NCBI GenBank assembly: GCA_963764565.1
Contig: CAVXTD010000024.1
Location: forward strand, 5,245 to 69,244
DNA: 64,000 nucleotides
Direction of reading: 5' to 3'
DNA from: DATBLE01 sp963764565
GTDB lineage: Bacteria > Actinomycetota > Thermoleophilia > Gaiellales > Gaiellaceae
A program made the position numbers and the translations under genes. Below, in pieces: positions 1 to 8,360 of the stretch (positions within the stretch are counted from its first letter, which is position 1; every line of letters starts with the position of its first letter). The notes below the pieces were generated by a model, which was given only the letters and a program-made list of their open reading frames with translations, searched no databases and had not been told where the DNA came from.

Positions 1-717
1 GAGGTCGGCGCGGGCGCCCTTGGGCTCGTAGCGGAGCACGATCAGGCGCGGCGGGTTGTGGCTTCCCTGCGCGACCGCTGCGAACGCGCCCATTCCGAGT
101 GCGGAGATCCCTTCGAAGTCGAGAGCCTCGTAGGAGAGCTCGTCCGAGGCCTGCGCGATCTCGGCGGCCCGGTCGGCGAGCCGCTCGGGGGTGAGGTCGT
201 TCGGGGGACGGTTCGCCAGGTCGCGGGCCCGGTTGGCCCATTGCGCAACGCGCTCCGCAGTTTGCGCCAGGTGAAGCGTCGGCTCGTCGCCGCCGACCAG
301 CACCAGGCGCTCGGTTTGCTTCGGCCTGGGCTCCGCCGTCTTCCACTGCCCCTGGTCGTAGCCGCCGAGCACAATTCCTTCGACCACCGCTCGTGCCTGC
401 TCGGCTCCGGTCAGGCCGAGCGAGTCGTCGATCAGCCAGGCGAGACTGCCGCCGAGCCCGAGGCGCGCCACGGCCGCGGCCGCGTCGCGGATCGCGTCGG
501 CGTCGAGCTGGTCGCGCCGGCCGGCCCCCGCTGCGACGAGGCGGCTGCCGTCGTCTCGATGGAGCACGCACGTGGCGCCGGCCGTCCCCCGAATCTCGCC
601 CGATGCGACGAGTGCTGCGACTCGCGAGTCGAGGTCAGGGAGATCGCCGGTGGGGTCGAGAACGGCGAAGGCAGTGACGTCGGCGTCCGCAGCACCGGCG
701 GTGACGGCGATCTCCAT
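1..717 (-). CDS. pepA: Leucyl aminopeptidase (M17), N-terminal part, cut by window edge
   Basis: Reads from an ATG at 717 to the window edge without a stop, giving the first 239 residues of a family normally near 480-500 residues, so the di-zinc catalytic core is outside. The family block NRPPNDLTPE (residues 169-178) and GMGAFAAVAQGS (208-219), which follow the variable N-terminal macrodomain-like region in M17 peptidases, are clear. The enzyme would release N-terminal residues from peptides in the cytoplasm. It is divergent from the MFS gene at 761, with a 43-bp spacer holding a -10-like box for each gene. Identification rests on these motifs only; confidence is good for the family, not for substrate. 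Confidence 0.88.
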   Translation of the reverse strand, partial: MEIAVTAGAADADVTAFAVLDPTGDLPDLDSRVAALVASGEIRGTAGATCVLHRDDGSRLVAAGAGRRDQLDADAIRDAAAAVARLGLGGSLAWLIDDSLGLTGAEQARAVVEGIVLGGYDQGQWKTAEPRPKQTERLVLVGGDEPTLHLAQTAERVAQWANRARDLANRPPNDLTPERLADRAAEIAQASDELSYEALDFEGISALGMGAFAAVAQGSHNPPRLIVLRYEPKGARADL

Positions 718-726
718 GGCGGCGCG

Positions 727-754
727 ATGGTATCTGCGAACGCGGCGATAGGCT
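727..754. promoter_or_regulatory. Divergent leaderless promoters (pepA / MFS)
   Basis: On the plus strand TAGGCT (749-754) lies 6 nt before the ATG at 761. On the minus strand TACCAT (732-727) lies 9 nt before the ATG at 717. No Shine-Dalgarno fits in either gap, so both transcripts are probably leaderless. Inference from spacing only. Confidence 0.5.
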
Positions 755-760
755 CCCCGC

Positions 761-1939
761 ATGCGGGATCTGATCGACCGGCGGGCGATGGCGGCGTTGT
801 CGAGCGGTCACGCTGCGGTCGATTTCTCGAGCGGCGCGCTGCCGGCTCTCCTGCCGTTCCTCGTCGACGAATTCGACCTCTCGTACACGCTCGCCGCCGT
901 CCTCATGCTGGCATCCGCGCTCGCCGGCTCGGTGATCCAGCCGCTCTTCGGGCTCTGGTCCGATCGGCGCGGCGCCGTCTGGCTTCTGCCGGCCGGCGTC
1001 GCCGTCGGTGGGATCGGCATGGGGCTCGCCGCGTCGGCGCCCAGCTACTGGCTGGTCGTGCTGTTCGTGGTCGTCGCGGGTGTGGGCACCGCCGCCTATC
1101 ACCCGGAGGGCTCGAAGTTCGCTGCGTTCGTCAGCGGGCGGCGAAGAGCGAGCGGGATGTCGCTCTTCTCGATCGGCGGCAACCTGGGCTACGGACTCGG
1201 GGCGCTGGCGACGACCCCCCTCGTCGTCGCGCTCGGCCTACGCGGTGGACTGCTGCTGATCGTGCCGGCGCTGGCTGTGGCCGCCGCGATCCTCGTCGTG
1301 ACGCCGTACTTGCTTTCGTTCGTGCCCGACCGGGAGTCGCGAATCGCGCGTGCGGGTGACACCCAGCCGCGGGCGCTGGTGATCCTGCTCGGTGTGATCG
1401 CCTTTCGCGCTCTCGCGTGGTTCGGCCTGCTCACGTTTGTCCCGCTGTGGGAGGTCTCGCTCGGTCATTCGAAGTCGTACGGCAACCACGTGCTTGCGCT
1501 GATGCTCCTCGTCGGTGGTCTCGGGACGCTCGCCGCAGGCCCGCTCGCCGACCGGATCGGCCTACGGACCGTGCTGCTCGGAAGCAACGCTGTCAGCGGC
1601 CCGCTGATTCTCGTCTTCGTGCTCGTCGGTGGGATCTCGGGTGCGATCGCGCTGGCGCTGGTGGGCGCTGCCGTGATCGGCTCGTTCGGGATCACGATGG
1701 TGATGAGTCAGGAGTACCTGCCCGGGCACATCGGCATGGCCTCGGGGCTGTCGATCGGCTTCTCGATCGGCCTCGGCGGGGTCGCAGCGGTGATCCTCGG
1801 CGCCGTCGCCGACGCGATCGACCTGCGCACCGCGTTCTACGTCTGCGCGGCAGCCCCCGTGGCCGCCCTCGCACTGACCTTGCTCCTGCCCCGTGGCGCT
1901 CCGAGGCACAGGCTCGAGCCCGAGGTCGCGGTGCCGTGA
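761..1939 (+). CDS. MFS transporter, fosmidomycin-resistance (Fsr)-like
   Basis: 392 residues with about twelve hydrophobic segments, the usual MFS length. Near the N-terminus GHAAVDFSSGALPALLPFL (residues 16-34) and the loop motif YHPEGSKFA around residue 108 are the hallmarks of the Fsr branch of drug/proton antiporters; the loop GLWSDRRG (about residues 64-71) is the MFS loop 2-3 motif. The protein should sit in the cytoplasmic membrane and export a small molecule; the substrate cannot be read from sequence. Start chosen because TAGGCT lies 6 nt upstream of this ATG. The gene stands alone; the next start (1972) has its own ribosome site. Confidence 0.85.
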   Translation: MRDLIDRRAMAALSSGHAAVDFSSGALPALLPFLVDEFDLSYTLAAVLMLASALAGSVIQPLFGLWSDRRGAVWLLPAGVAVGGIGMGLAASAPSYWLVVLFVVVAGVGTAAYHPEGSKFAAFVSGRRRASGMSLFSIGGNLGYGLGALATTPLVVALGLRGGLLLIVPALAVAAAILVVTPYLLSFVPDRESRIARAGDTQPRALVILLGVIAFRALAWFGLLTFVPLWEVSLGHSKSYGNHVLALMLLVGGLGTLAAGPLADRIGLRTVLLGSNAVSGPLILVFVLVGGISGAIALALVGAAVIGSFGITMVMSQEYLPGHIGMASGLSIGFSIGLGGVAAVILGAVADAIDLRTAFYVCAAAPVAALALTLLLPRGAPRHRLEPEVAVP

Positions 1940-1971
1940 GGTAGGCTCGGCCGGCAACCGACAAGGAGCGA

Positions 1972-2283
1972 ATGGTGTCCGAAGCTGTCAGCGAGTTCTT
2001 CGCGGGTCTCCCCGCACGGGTCGATGCCGGGAAGACGGGAGGGATGAACAACTCCTACGTCTTCGACATCGCCGGTGCCGGCACCTGGACGGTGAAGGTC
2101 GCCGACGGAGCCGTGACCGTCGACGAGGGCGATACCGGAGGCGACTGCACGATCTCGACCTCGTCCGAGGTGTTCGAGAAGGTGGTCAAGGGCGAGCAGA
2201 ACCCGACCGCTGCCTACATGTCCGGGAAGTTGAAGATCAAGGGTGACATGGGCGCGGCGATGAAGCTCCAGAAGCTCTTTTAG
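1972..2283 (+). CDS. SCP2 sterol-binding domain protein
   Basis: 103 residues forming a single SCP2-type lipid-binding domain. The pattern WTVKVADGAVTV...GDCTISTSSEVFEKVVKGEQNP, then YMSGKLKIKGDMGAAMKL at the C-terminus, is diagnostic of this family, which binds acyl lipids or sterols in a hydrophobic tunnel. Preceded by AAGGAG (1963-1968) at good spacing. It converges on the GNAT gene, overlapping it tail to tail by 4 bp. Role is probably lipid or acyl-CoA handling, fitting the acyl-CoA carboxylase genes beyond it, but that link is inference. Confidence 0.85.
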   Translation: MVSEAVSEFFAGLPARVDAGKTGGMNNSYVFDIAGAGTWTVKVADGAVTVDEGDTGGDCTISTSSEVFEKVVKGEQNPTAAYMSGKLKIKGDMGAAMKLQKLF

Positions 2284-3134
2284 CGCCGGTCGAACGAGAT
2301 CATCGCCGCCTCGCAGACGCGGACGTAGCCGATCCGCTCGTAGATCGCGTTCGAGGTCGGGTTGGCGAGGTCGGTGAAGAGGAAGCAGAAGCGGCGGCCC
2401 CCGTCGAGGAGCGTTTGCGAGAGCTCGGCGACGAGCGTCGTCGCGTAGCCCCGCCCGCGTAGACCCGGCGGCGTGTACACGGGGCCGATGCGGATCCCGT
2501 TCGGCGTCGGGCCGCCCCAGCCGGAGGCTGAGACGACCTCGCCGCCGTCCTCCCAGAGCATGAACCCGCCCTCGCCCGCGCCGAGCCGGTGGGCGACCAT
2601 GGTGCGCGACTCGCTGCGCCCGGGGTCGTCTTCCGTGAGCACCTCTTCGCCGAAGGCGGTCATCCAATCGAGCAGTAGCTGCTCGTCGTCGGGGATCGCC
2701 GCGCGCGCCGCTCCGGACGCGTTGGGCACCGGTCGAACGCGTTCGAGCGAATAGATGCCCTGGTTCCGCAGCACGCGCGGCTCGATGTCGTGCGTATCGG
2801 CCCAGAGCCGCGCGAACTCACCTACCTCCGGGTGCGCGGCGACGATGCCCGGCAGCTCCTCGTCGATCGCCGACGCAAGCGCTGCAAGCGCTGCATCGTC
2901 CCGAGGTAGCGCAAGCACGAGGTTGTACGGCGGCGTCAGCAGCGCGGCGGCGACCGGCTCCCCGCCGTCCAGGGTGACCCAGAAGCGCTTCTCCGGGTAC
3001 CGGTCGGGCGTGACTGCGAGCGTCCCGGAGATGCCCAGGATCAGGTTGTGTCGCGCCTCTTCGGCGAGCAGAAGCGGGCCGGCCTGGTCGAGGAAGGCCG
3101 CCGCGTCGCGGAGCACCCGGACGTCCAGGGTCAC
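2280..3134 (-). CDS. GNAT-family N-acetyltransferase
   Basis: 284 residues. The C-terminal third holds the acetyl-CoA-binding GNAT core: GPVYTPPGLRGRGYATTLVA, matching the R/Q-x-x-G-x-G/A loop, followed by the beta-bulge segment FLFTDLANPTSNAIYERIGY. The N-terminal half is a degenerate GNAT-like domain, giving the two-domain size common in actinobacteria. The GTG start overlaps the stop of the biotin carboxylase gene (GTGA, 3131-3134), so it is translationally coupled to the end of the carboxylase cluster. Substrate unknown. Confidence 0.82.
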   Translation of the reverse strand: MTLDVRVLRDAAAFLDQAGPLLLAEEARHNLILGISGTLAVTPDRYPEKRFWVTLDGGEPVAAALLTPPYNLVLALPRDDAALAALASAIDEELPGIVAAHPEVGEFARLWADTHDIEPRVLRNQGIYSLERVRPVPNASGAARAAIPDDEQLLLDWMTAFGEEVLTEDDPGRSESRTMVAHRLGAGEGGFMLWEDGGEVVSASGWGGPTPNGIRIGPVYTPPGLRGRGYATTLVAELSQTLLDGGRRFCFLFTDLANPTSNAIYERIGYVRVCEAAMISFDRR

Positions 3135-4741
3135 TCCTCGAGCTCCACGACGATCGCGCCGCCGGCGACCCGGTCGCCCTCGGCGACGTGCAGCTTCGTG
3201 ACGACGCCCTCGTAGGGCGAGACCAGCGGCGTCTCCATCTTCATCGCCTCGAGCACGATGAGCGGCTGTCGAGGCCGCACGCGCTCGCCCTCGGCGACGA
3301 GGACGCGCAGCACCGTCCCCGGCATCGGCGCGGTGATTGCGCTCTGCTCGGCTCCCGGCCCGTGCCCATGGGCGGCGGCGGTCTCGTCCGGCGGCGAGTG
3401 GGGCGGGGGGCTCGGCAGGTTGAGGCGAAACGCGCCGCGCCAGGGGGGCGGCGCCGGCGGCCGGTGCTCGGAGAAGGGCGGATGCTCGACGAGGAAGGCG
3501 GTCGTCGTGTCGGCGGCCCGCACCGCCGGATGGGTGACGAGCCAGCGCAGGAACGGGAGGTTCGTGACGACGCCTTCGACGTCGGTCTGCGCGAGCCCGT
3601 CGGCCAGGCGGTCGAGCGCCTCGTCCCGGCTCCGGCCGTGCGCGATCAGCTTCGCGATCATCGGGTCGTAGGAGAGGCCGATCTCGTCACCTTCCTCGAC
3701 GCCGGCATCGACGCGGATGCCCTGCGGCAGCCGCAGCCGATCCAGCCGCCCCGTCCGCGGGAGGAACGTACGCGGATCCTCCGCGTAGAGGCGAACCTCG
3801 ACGGCGTGACCCGAGAGTGCGGGCGGCTCCGGCAGGCTTCCGCCGTCGGCGAGGCGGATCTGCTCGGCGACGAGGTCGAGCCCGGTGACCGCCTCGGTGA
3901 CCGGGTGCTCGACCTGGATGCGCCCGTTCAACTCGAGGAAGAAGAACTCTCGTTCGTCGACGACGAACTCGGCCGTCCCGGCGCTGCGGTAACCGATCAC
4001 GCGCGCGAACTCGACCGCGGCCTCGCTCATCTGCGCGCGCAGCCGGTCGTCGAGAGCGGGGGAGGGAGACTCCTCGAGCACCTTCTGGTGGCGGCGCTGG
4101 ATCGAGCACTCGCGCTCGCCGAGCGCAACCGCCGCTCCCTCGCCGTCGCCGAGGAGCTGGATCTCGACATGGCGCGGCCGCTCGAGGAACCGCTCGCAGA
4201 AGATCGTGCCGTCGCCGAACACCGCCTTGGCCTCGCGGCGCGCTGCCTCGAGTGCGTCCTCGAGCTCGTCGCGCCCACGGACGATTCGCATCCCGCGCCC
4301 GCCGCCACCTGCGGCCGCCTTGACGACGACCGGGAAGCCGATTTCGGCCGGGTCGCCTTCGTCCAGCACCGGAACGCCGGCCTCGCGTGCGGCGCGCTTC
4401 GCGGCCAGCTTGTCACCACCGGCGCGAAGGGCCTCGGGCGAGGGCCCGACGAAGACGAGGCCGGCCGCCTCGACCGCCTCGGCGAAGTCGGCGTTCTCGG
4501 CGAGGAAGCCGTAGCCGGGGTGGATCGCGTCGGCGCCCACCCGCTTCGCGGCCCTGATGTGCTCCTCCGAGTAGCGGTAGGAGGCGATCCCGACCGTCTC
4601 GCCGGCCGAGCGCGCATGCAGTGCCGTCGAGTCGTCGGGCGCAGCGACCGCGACCGTCGCGATCCCGAGCTCCCGGCAGGTGCGAAAGATCCGGACGGCG
4701 ATCTCGCCGCGGTTGGCTACGAGGAGCTTCCGGATCCCCAT
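3131..4741 (-). CDS. mccA: Acyl-CoA carboxylase alpha subunit (biotin carboxylase + BCCP), probably methylcrotonyl-CoA type
   Basis: 536 residues starting MGIRKLLVANRGEIAVRI, the canonical opening of biotin carboxylase. An ATP-grasp domain follows, with the glycine-rich loop KAAAGGGGRGMRIV (about residue 155) and the substrate/bicarbonate region ELNGRIQVEHPVTE (about 285). It ends in a lipoyl/biotinyl domain with EAMKMET; the biotinylated lysine is near residue 501. Compared with ordinary MCC/PCC alpha chains (about 650-670 aa) the middle BT-type linker is much reduced. The ATG at 4741 overlaps the end of the hydratase gene by 25 bp. Longer upstream extension in this frame is antisense to nothing conserved and is rejected. 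Partner of the carboxyltransferase at 6745-8304. Confidence 0.9.
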   Translation of the reverse strand: MGIRKLLVANRGEIAVRIFRTCRELGIATVAVAAPDDSTALHARSAGETVGIASYRYSEEHIRAAKRVGADAIHPGYGFLAENADFAEAVEAAGLVFVGPSPEALRAGGDKLAAKRAAREAGVPVLDEGDPAEIGFPVVVKAAAGGGGRGMRIVRGRDELEDALEAARREAKAVFGDGTIFCERFLERPRHVEIQLLGDGEGAAVALGERECSIQRRHQKVLEESPSPALDDRLRAQMSEAAVEFARVIGYRSAGTAEFVVDEREFFFLELNGRIQVEHPVTEAVTGLDLVAEQIRLADGGSLPEPPALSGHAVEVRLYAEDPRTFLPRTGRLDRLRLPQGIRVDAGVEEGDEIGLSYDPMIAKLIAHGRSRDEALDRLADGLAQTDVEGVVTNLPFLRWLVTHPAVRAADTTTAFLVEHPPFSEHRPPAPPPWRGAFRLNLPSPPPHSPPDETAAAHGHGPGAEQSAITAPMPGTVLRVLVAEGERVRPRQPLIVLEAMKMETPLVSPYEGVVTKLHVAEGDRVAGGAIVVELEE

Positions 4742-5493
4742 GCGGGCGGGCGCCTTTCGAGGAAGGCGCGGAGGCCTTCCTGGCCCTCGTCGCTCGTCCG
4801 GCGGGCAGCCGCGCGGGCGACCGCGTCGTCCTCGCCCGCGGGCTCGAGCACCAGGCGCTTCGCCTCGCGCACGGCGGTCGGGCCTCCGGCCAGGACGTCC
4901 GCGACCACGCGCTCGACCGCGCTTTCGAGGTCGGCGGCGATCTCGTCGACCAGCCCGATCCGCAAGGCGGTCTCGGCGTCGAAGCGCTCGCCGGTGAGGA
5001 AGTAGCGGCGAGCGGACGCCGGCCCGATCCGCGCGAGCACCCACGGCGAGATCACAGCAGGGATGATCCCGAGCCGTACCTCCGAGAAGCCGAAGACGGC
5101 GTCCTCGCCCGCGATCGCGATGTCGGCGCAGGCGGTCAGACCGGAACCGCCGCCGAGCGCGAAGCCCTGCACGCGGGCGACGACCGGCGCCGGGCAGCGG
5201 TCGATCGACTCGAGCATCCGGTAGAGCCGCCTTGAGTCCTCGACGTTCTGCTCGTAGGAGAGGTCGATCGAGGAGCGCTGCCACTCGACGTCGGCGCCGG
5301 CGCAGAAGCTCGGGCCGTCGCCGGCGAGGACGACCGCCCGCACGTCGCCGGCGCCCGCGAAGGCGTCCGTCAAATCTGCGATCAACTCGGCGTCGAACGC
5401 GTTCCGGCGGTCGGGCCGCGCGAGCGTGACGCGGAGGACGTCCCCGTCACGCTCGACGCGGAGTCTCCGCTCCGGCACCGGCGAAGCCGGCAC
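4717..5493 (-). CDS. Enoyl-CoA hydratase/isomerase, probably methylglutaconyl-CoA hydratase
   Basis: 258 residues of the crotonase fold. GDGPSFCAGADVEW (about 57-70) and VQGFALGGGSGLTACADIAIA (about 105-125) form the oxyanion hole, and FGFSEVRLGIIPAVISPWV supplies the acidic catalytic region (the second position usually Glu). Its place between the two carboxylase subunits fits the liu/leucine degradation order, where the hydratase follows methylcrotonyl-CoA carboxylase; isovaleryl-CoA dehydrogenase and HMG-CoA lyase are not in the window. The GTG start at 5493 follows the AT-rich patch CAAATAGCGC. Exact substrate is inference from neighbours. Confidence 0.85.
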   Translation of the reverse strand: MPASPVPERRLRVERDGDVLRVTLARPDRRNAFDAELIADLTDAFAGAGDVRAVVLAGDGPSFCAGADVEWQRSSIDLSYEQNVEDSRRLYRMLESIDRCPAPVVARVQGFALGGGSGLTACADIAIAGEDAVFGFSEVRLGIIPAVISPWVLARIGPASARRYFLTGERFDAETALRIGLVDEIAADLESAVERVVADVLAGGPTAVREAKRLVLEPAGEDDAVARAAARRTSDEGQEGLRAFLERRPPAWGSGSSS

Positions 5494-5536
5494 CTGCGCT
5501 ATTTGGGGCCTCCGTCAAGCCTACGGCCCTGCGCGG

Positions 5537-5677
5537 TCATGCTCCGCTGAGCTTGGAGATCAGCGCCTTGACCTGGCGAAGGATCTCGGCCTCGTCGTGC
5601 CCGAAGTCGTCGAGGTAGGCGTGGAGAGCGTTCTGAATCAGGCGGATCTCTTCGTCCGTCAATTCGATCGTGTGCAT
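5537..5677 (-). CDS. Small helical protein, 46 aa
   Basis: An ATG at 5677 opens a 46-residue frame, MHTIELTDEEIRLI..., charged and strongly helical, ending in SKLSGA. It sits between the collagen-like gene and the hydratase in the same orientation, and its codons show the third-position GC bias of real genes here. The segment TDEEIRLIQNALHAYLDDFG resembles short actinobacterial proteins of unknown function often found near acyl-CoA genes, but I cannot name a family. No catalytic residues are apparent; it might be a partner or regulator. Confidence 0.6.
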   Translation of the reverse strand: MHTIELTDEEIRLIQNALHAYLDDFGHDEAEILRQVKALISKLSGA

Positions 5678-5748
5678 GGGGGAACTCTACGGCTCGGCGC
5701 CGCCGGTGTGGTCGGGGCCTGCCGTGGCGGCAGGCCCCGATTGCTCGA

Positions 5749-6349
5749 TCAGCAGAAGACGGCCACGAAGAAGCTTTCGTCCGTCGCCGCTCCGGCGCTA
5801 TTCCTGGTTCCCACGAATACCCCGGCGGGGATCGCACTCCGCTGCGCGGCCGTGATCATGCCCGTGAAGGTACTGGTGGTCGGCCCACCGAGCGTCGCCA
5901 GGTAGACGCAGCCGGTCACGTCCTGGTTGAAGACCACCTGGTAGTTGCCGGTTGAGATCTTGAGAGCGGACGCCGCCCCCTTGTTGCGCACGAGCGTGCC
6001 GTTGGAGTCGACCGACGCCCACAGAGCCGTGGCCGCGTCGCCCTGCCGGTCCTGCCGGGCCTGCCGAGCCGGCCGGTCCTGCCGGTCCTGCCGGTCCTGC
6101 CGGTCCTGCCGGGCCTTCCGCGCCGGCCGGTCCGGACGGGATCTGGCCCCGCTTGAAGTCGGCTGAGAGCAGCGAGCCGTTCTTGACCTTCGACGACACG
6201 ACCGAGTTGTTCTTGAGCTGGGCTGAGCCGACGCTGTTTCTCGGAAGCTTGGTCGCCGCGTAGCCTGTTCCGCCGAGCGCGACGGCCAGGGCGAGGCAGG
6301 CAATCACCAGTGCGGGCGAGGGCCGCTTGCGAATAAGACGTCTCATCAT
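5749..6349 (-). CDS. Secreted/anchored collagen-like protein (frameshifted in the repeat)
   Basis: Starts at an ATG (6349) preceded by AAGGAGG. A single membrane segment (PSPALVIACLALAVALGG, about 11-28) is followed by TKLPRNSVGSAQLKNNSVV, then about ten Gly-Pro-Ala triplets with rare GAE/GSA units. After a +1 shift near 6050 the frame resumes with a C-terminal domain (ASVDSNGTLVRNKGAAS to FFVAVFC) containing two cysteines (TGCVYL and terminal Cys), a trimerising head of the type seen in many Thermoleophilia surface proteins. The shift lies in tandem CCGGTCCTG-like DNA, where slippage or miscalling is likely. It interrupts an otherwise metabolic operon. Confidence 0.75.
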
Positions 6350-6391
6350 CCTCCTTCGTTGAACCCCGGGTACGGGATCGTAGCGGCCATC

Positions 6392-6745
6392 CTAGAACGG
6401 TCCGCGCGCCTCGTAGCTCCCCGCCGTGCGCCGACCGCAAGCAGCGTCATCCCGTCCGGCCCGGCGACGGGCAGCGGGTCGTCTCCGGGTCGAATCGGAG
6501 GAACGTCCCGCACGGACGGGGATCTCCTCGCCGTCGATCCGGTAGACGCCCGAGCCGCGTAGGACGACGGCCACCTCCTCCTGGCCGGAGTCGGCCTCGT
6601 CGTGCTCGCGGCCCACGGCGTTCGGCGACAGCTCGAACCAGTTGATCCCAAACGCCTCCACGCCGAGCTTGCGGCGCACGAAACGAACCGCGCCGCCGGG
6701 CCCGGCCGGCTCGACCTCGTCGACGTGGACGATCGAGTAGCCCAT
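6392..6745 (-). CDS. Cupin-domain protein (several frameshifts)
   Basis: Begins MGYSIVHVDEVEPAGPGG at an ATG that shares its A with the stop of the carboxyltransferase gene, so it is coupled to it. About 115 residues would encode one cupin barrel: the first cupin motif is replaced by SPNAVGREHDEADSGQEE (His and Glu ligands), followed by VAVVLRGSGVYRIDGEEIPV. The remainder is spread over three frames: FLRFDPETTRCP, then VAGPDGMTLLAVGA, then SYEARGPF-stop. At least three small indels are therefore needed. Together the pieces read as the usual actinobacterial one-domain cupin. Function (metal-dependent isomerase/regulator) unknown. Confidence 0.68.
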   Translation of the reverse strand: MGYSIVHVDEVEPAGPGGAVRFVRRKLGVEAFGINWFELSPNAVGREHDEADSGQEEVAVVLRGSGVYRIDGEEIPVRAGRSSDSTRRRPAARRRAGRDDAACGRRTAGSYEARGPF

Positions 6746-8304
6746 CACATCCGAAAGACGCCGAAGGTCGTCTCCGGGATCGGCGCGTTCAGCGCCGCGG
6801 AGATCCCGAGGGCGAGTACCCGCCGCGTGTCGAGCGGGTCGATGATCCCGTCGTCCCAGAGCCGCGCGGTCGAGTAGTACGGGCTCCCTTCGGCCTCGTA
6901 CTTCGCAGTGACCTCGTCGGGATCGGCGTCGCCGACCATGGTCAGGACGGTCGCCGCCTGCTCGCCGCCCATCACCGAGATCCGGGCGTTCGGCCACATC
7001 CACAGCTGCCGCGGCTCATAGGCCCGTCCGCACATCCCGTAGTTGCCCGCTCCGAACGAACCGCCGATCACGACCGTGAACTTCGGCACCTCGGCGCACG
7101 CGACCGCCATCACGAGCTTGGCGCCGTCGCGCGCGATGCCGCCGGCCTCGTACTCCTTGCCGACCATGAACCCGGTGATGTTCTGGAGGAAGACGAGCGG
7201 GACGCGCCGCTTGCAGGCGAGCTCGATGAAGTGCGCGCCCTTCTGGGACGACTCCGCGAACAGCACACCGTTGTTTGCGAGGACGCCCACCGGCATTCCT
7301 TCGATCCGCGCGAAGCCGCAGACGAGCGTGTCGCCGTAGAGCGCCTTGAACTCATGGAGGCGGCTGCCGTCTACGAGCCTGGCGACGATCTCGCGGACGT
7401 CGACCTGCTCTCGGAAGCTCTCCGGGATCAGGCCGTAGAGGTCGGCCGGGTCGACGGCCGGCTCCTCGGGCGTGGTCACCTCCCAGGGCGCAGCCGGCGT
7501 CGTGCTGTGGAGGTTGCGGACGATCGAGCGGGCGATCGCAAGCGCGTGCTCGTCGCTCGTCGCGTAGTGGTCGGCCACGCCGGACTGCCGCGTGTGCACA
7601 TCGGCCCCGCCGAGCTCCTCCGGAGTCACGTCCTGACCCGTGGCCGCCTTCACGAGCGGGGGCCCGCCGATGAAGATCGTGCCCGTGCCGCGGACGATCA
7701 CCGTCTCGTCGCTCATCGCCGGCACGTAGGCGCCGCCGGCGGTGCACGATCCCATCACGACCGCGATCTGCGGGATCCCGAGCGCCGACATCCGCGCCTG
7801 GTTGAAGAAGATCCGGCCGAAGTGGTCGCGGTCGGGAAAGACCTCCGCCTGGAGAGGAAGGAAGGCGCCGCCCGAGTCGACGAGATACACGCACGGAAGC
7901 CGGTTCTGAAGCGCGATCTCCTGGGCGCGCAGGTGCTTCTTCACCGTCAGCGGGAAGTACGTGCCGCCCTTGACCGTGGCGTCGTTGGCGACGATCACGC
8001 ACCGGTGCCCTTCGACGACGCCGATCCCGGTGACGATCCCCGCAGACGGCGCCTGGTCGTCGTAGAGGCCCCAGGCTGCAAGGGCGGAAAGCTCGAGGAA
8101 CGCGCTGCTCGGATCGACCAGCAGGTCGATGCGCTCGCGCGCGGTCAGCTTCCCGCGCGAGCGGTGGCGCTCGACCGACTGCTCGCCTCCTCCCGCCGAG
8201 ACCCGGGCAGTTCGCTCTCGCAACTCTGCGACGAGCCCGGTCATCGCCTCCCGGCGGCGGGCGAAGAGGTCGCTGTCGCGCTCGACCTGCGAGGTCAGCA
8301 GCAT
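6745..8304 (-). CDS. mccB: Acyl-CoA carboxylase carboxyltransferase (beta) subunit, methylcrotonyl-CoA type
   Basis: 519 residues from an ATG at 8304. Conserved blocks of the MCC/geranyl-CoA beta chain are intact: LTARERIDLLVDP (about 50), VANDATVKGGTYFPLTVKKH (about 107-126), GSCTAGGAYVPAMSDE, then GGADVHTRQSGVADHYA, which separates MCC-type from PCC-type chains, and GGSFGAGNYGMCGRAYEP near the C-terminus. It transfers the carboxyl group from biotin of MccA to an unsaturated branched acyl-CoA. A -10-like TAGGCT lies 8 nt upstream, so the transcript is probably leaderless and opens the minus-strand cluster 8304-2280. Confidence 0.92.
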   Translation of the reverse strand: MLLTSQVERDSDLFARRREAMTGLVAELRERTARVSAGGGEQSVERHRSRGKLTARERIDLLVDPSSAFLELSALAAWGLYDDQAPSAGIVTGIGVVEGHRCVIVANDATVKGGTYFPLTVKKHLRAQEIALQNRLPCVYLVDSGGAFLPLQAEVFPDRDHFGRIFFNQARMSALGIPQIAVVMGSCTAGGAYVPAMSDETVIVRGTGTIFIGGPPLVKAATGQDVTPEELGGADVHTRQSGVADHYATSDEHALAIARSIVRNLHSTTPAAPWEVTTPEEPAVDPADLYGLIPESFREQVDVREIVARLVDGSRLHEFKALYGDTLVCGFARIEGMPVGVLANNGVLFAESSQKGAHFIELACKRRVPLVFLQNITGFMVGKEYEAGGIARDGAKLVMAVACAEVPKFTVVIGGSFGAGNYGMCGRAYEPRQLWMWPNARISVMGGEQAATVLTMVGDADPDEVTAKYEAEGSPYYSTARLWDDGIIDPLDTRRVLALGISAALNAPIPETTFGVFRM

Positions 8305-8312
8305 CGGGCCGG

Positions 8313-8318
8313 AGCCTA
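8313..8318 (-). promoter_or_regulatory. Leaderless promoter -10 of the carboxylase cluster
   Basis: TAGGCT on the minus strand, 8 nt before the mccB ATG at 8304. Same layout as at 749-754 and 58316-58321. No ribosome site in between. Confidence 0.45.
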
Positions 8319-8360
8319 CCGATCGGGCAGGCGGCTCAAGCCTCGACCGGGTTTCTGCCG

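Noticed and set aside
3188..5005. Long open frame of about 600 codons on the plus strand opposite mccA
   Set aside because: High GC leaves long antisense frames; its product is Arg/Asp-rich with no domain, while the minus strand encodes a full biotin carboxylase.
6010..6140. Short tandem repeats that might be CRISPR or minisatellite
   Set aside because: They are Gly-Pro-Ala codons of the collagen-like protein, with no spacers.
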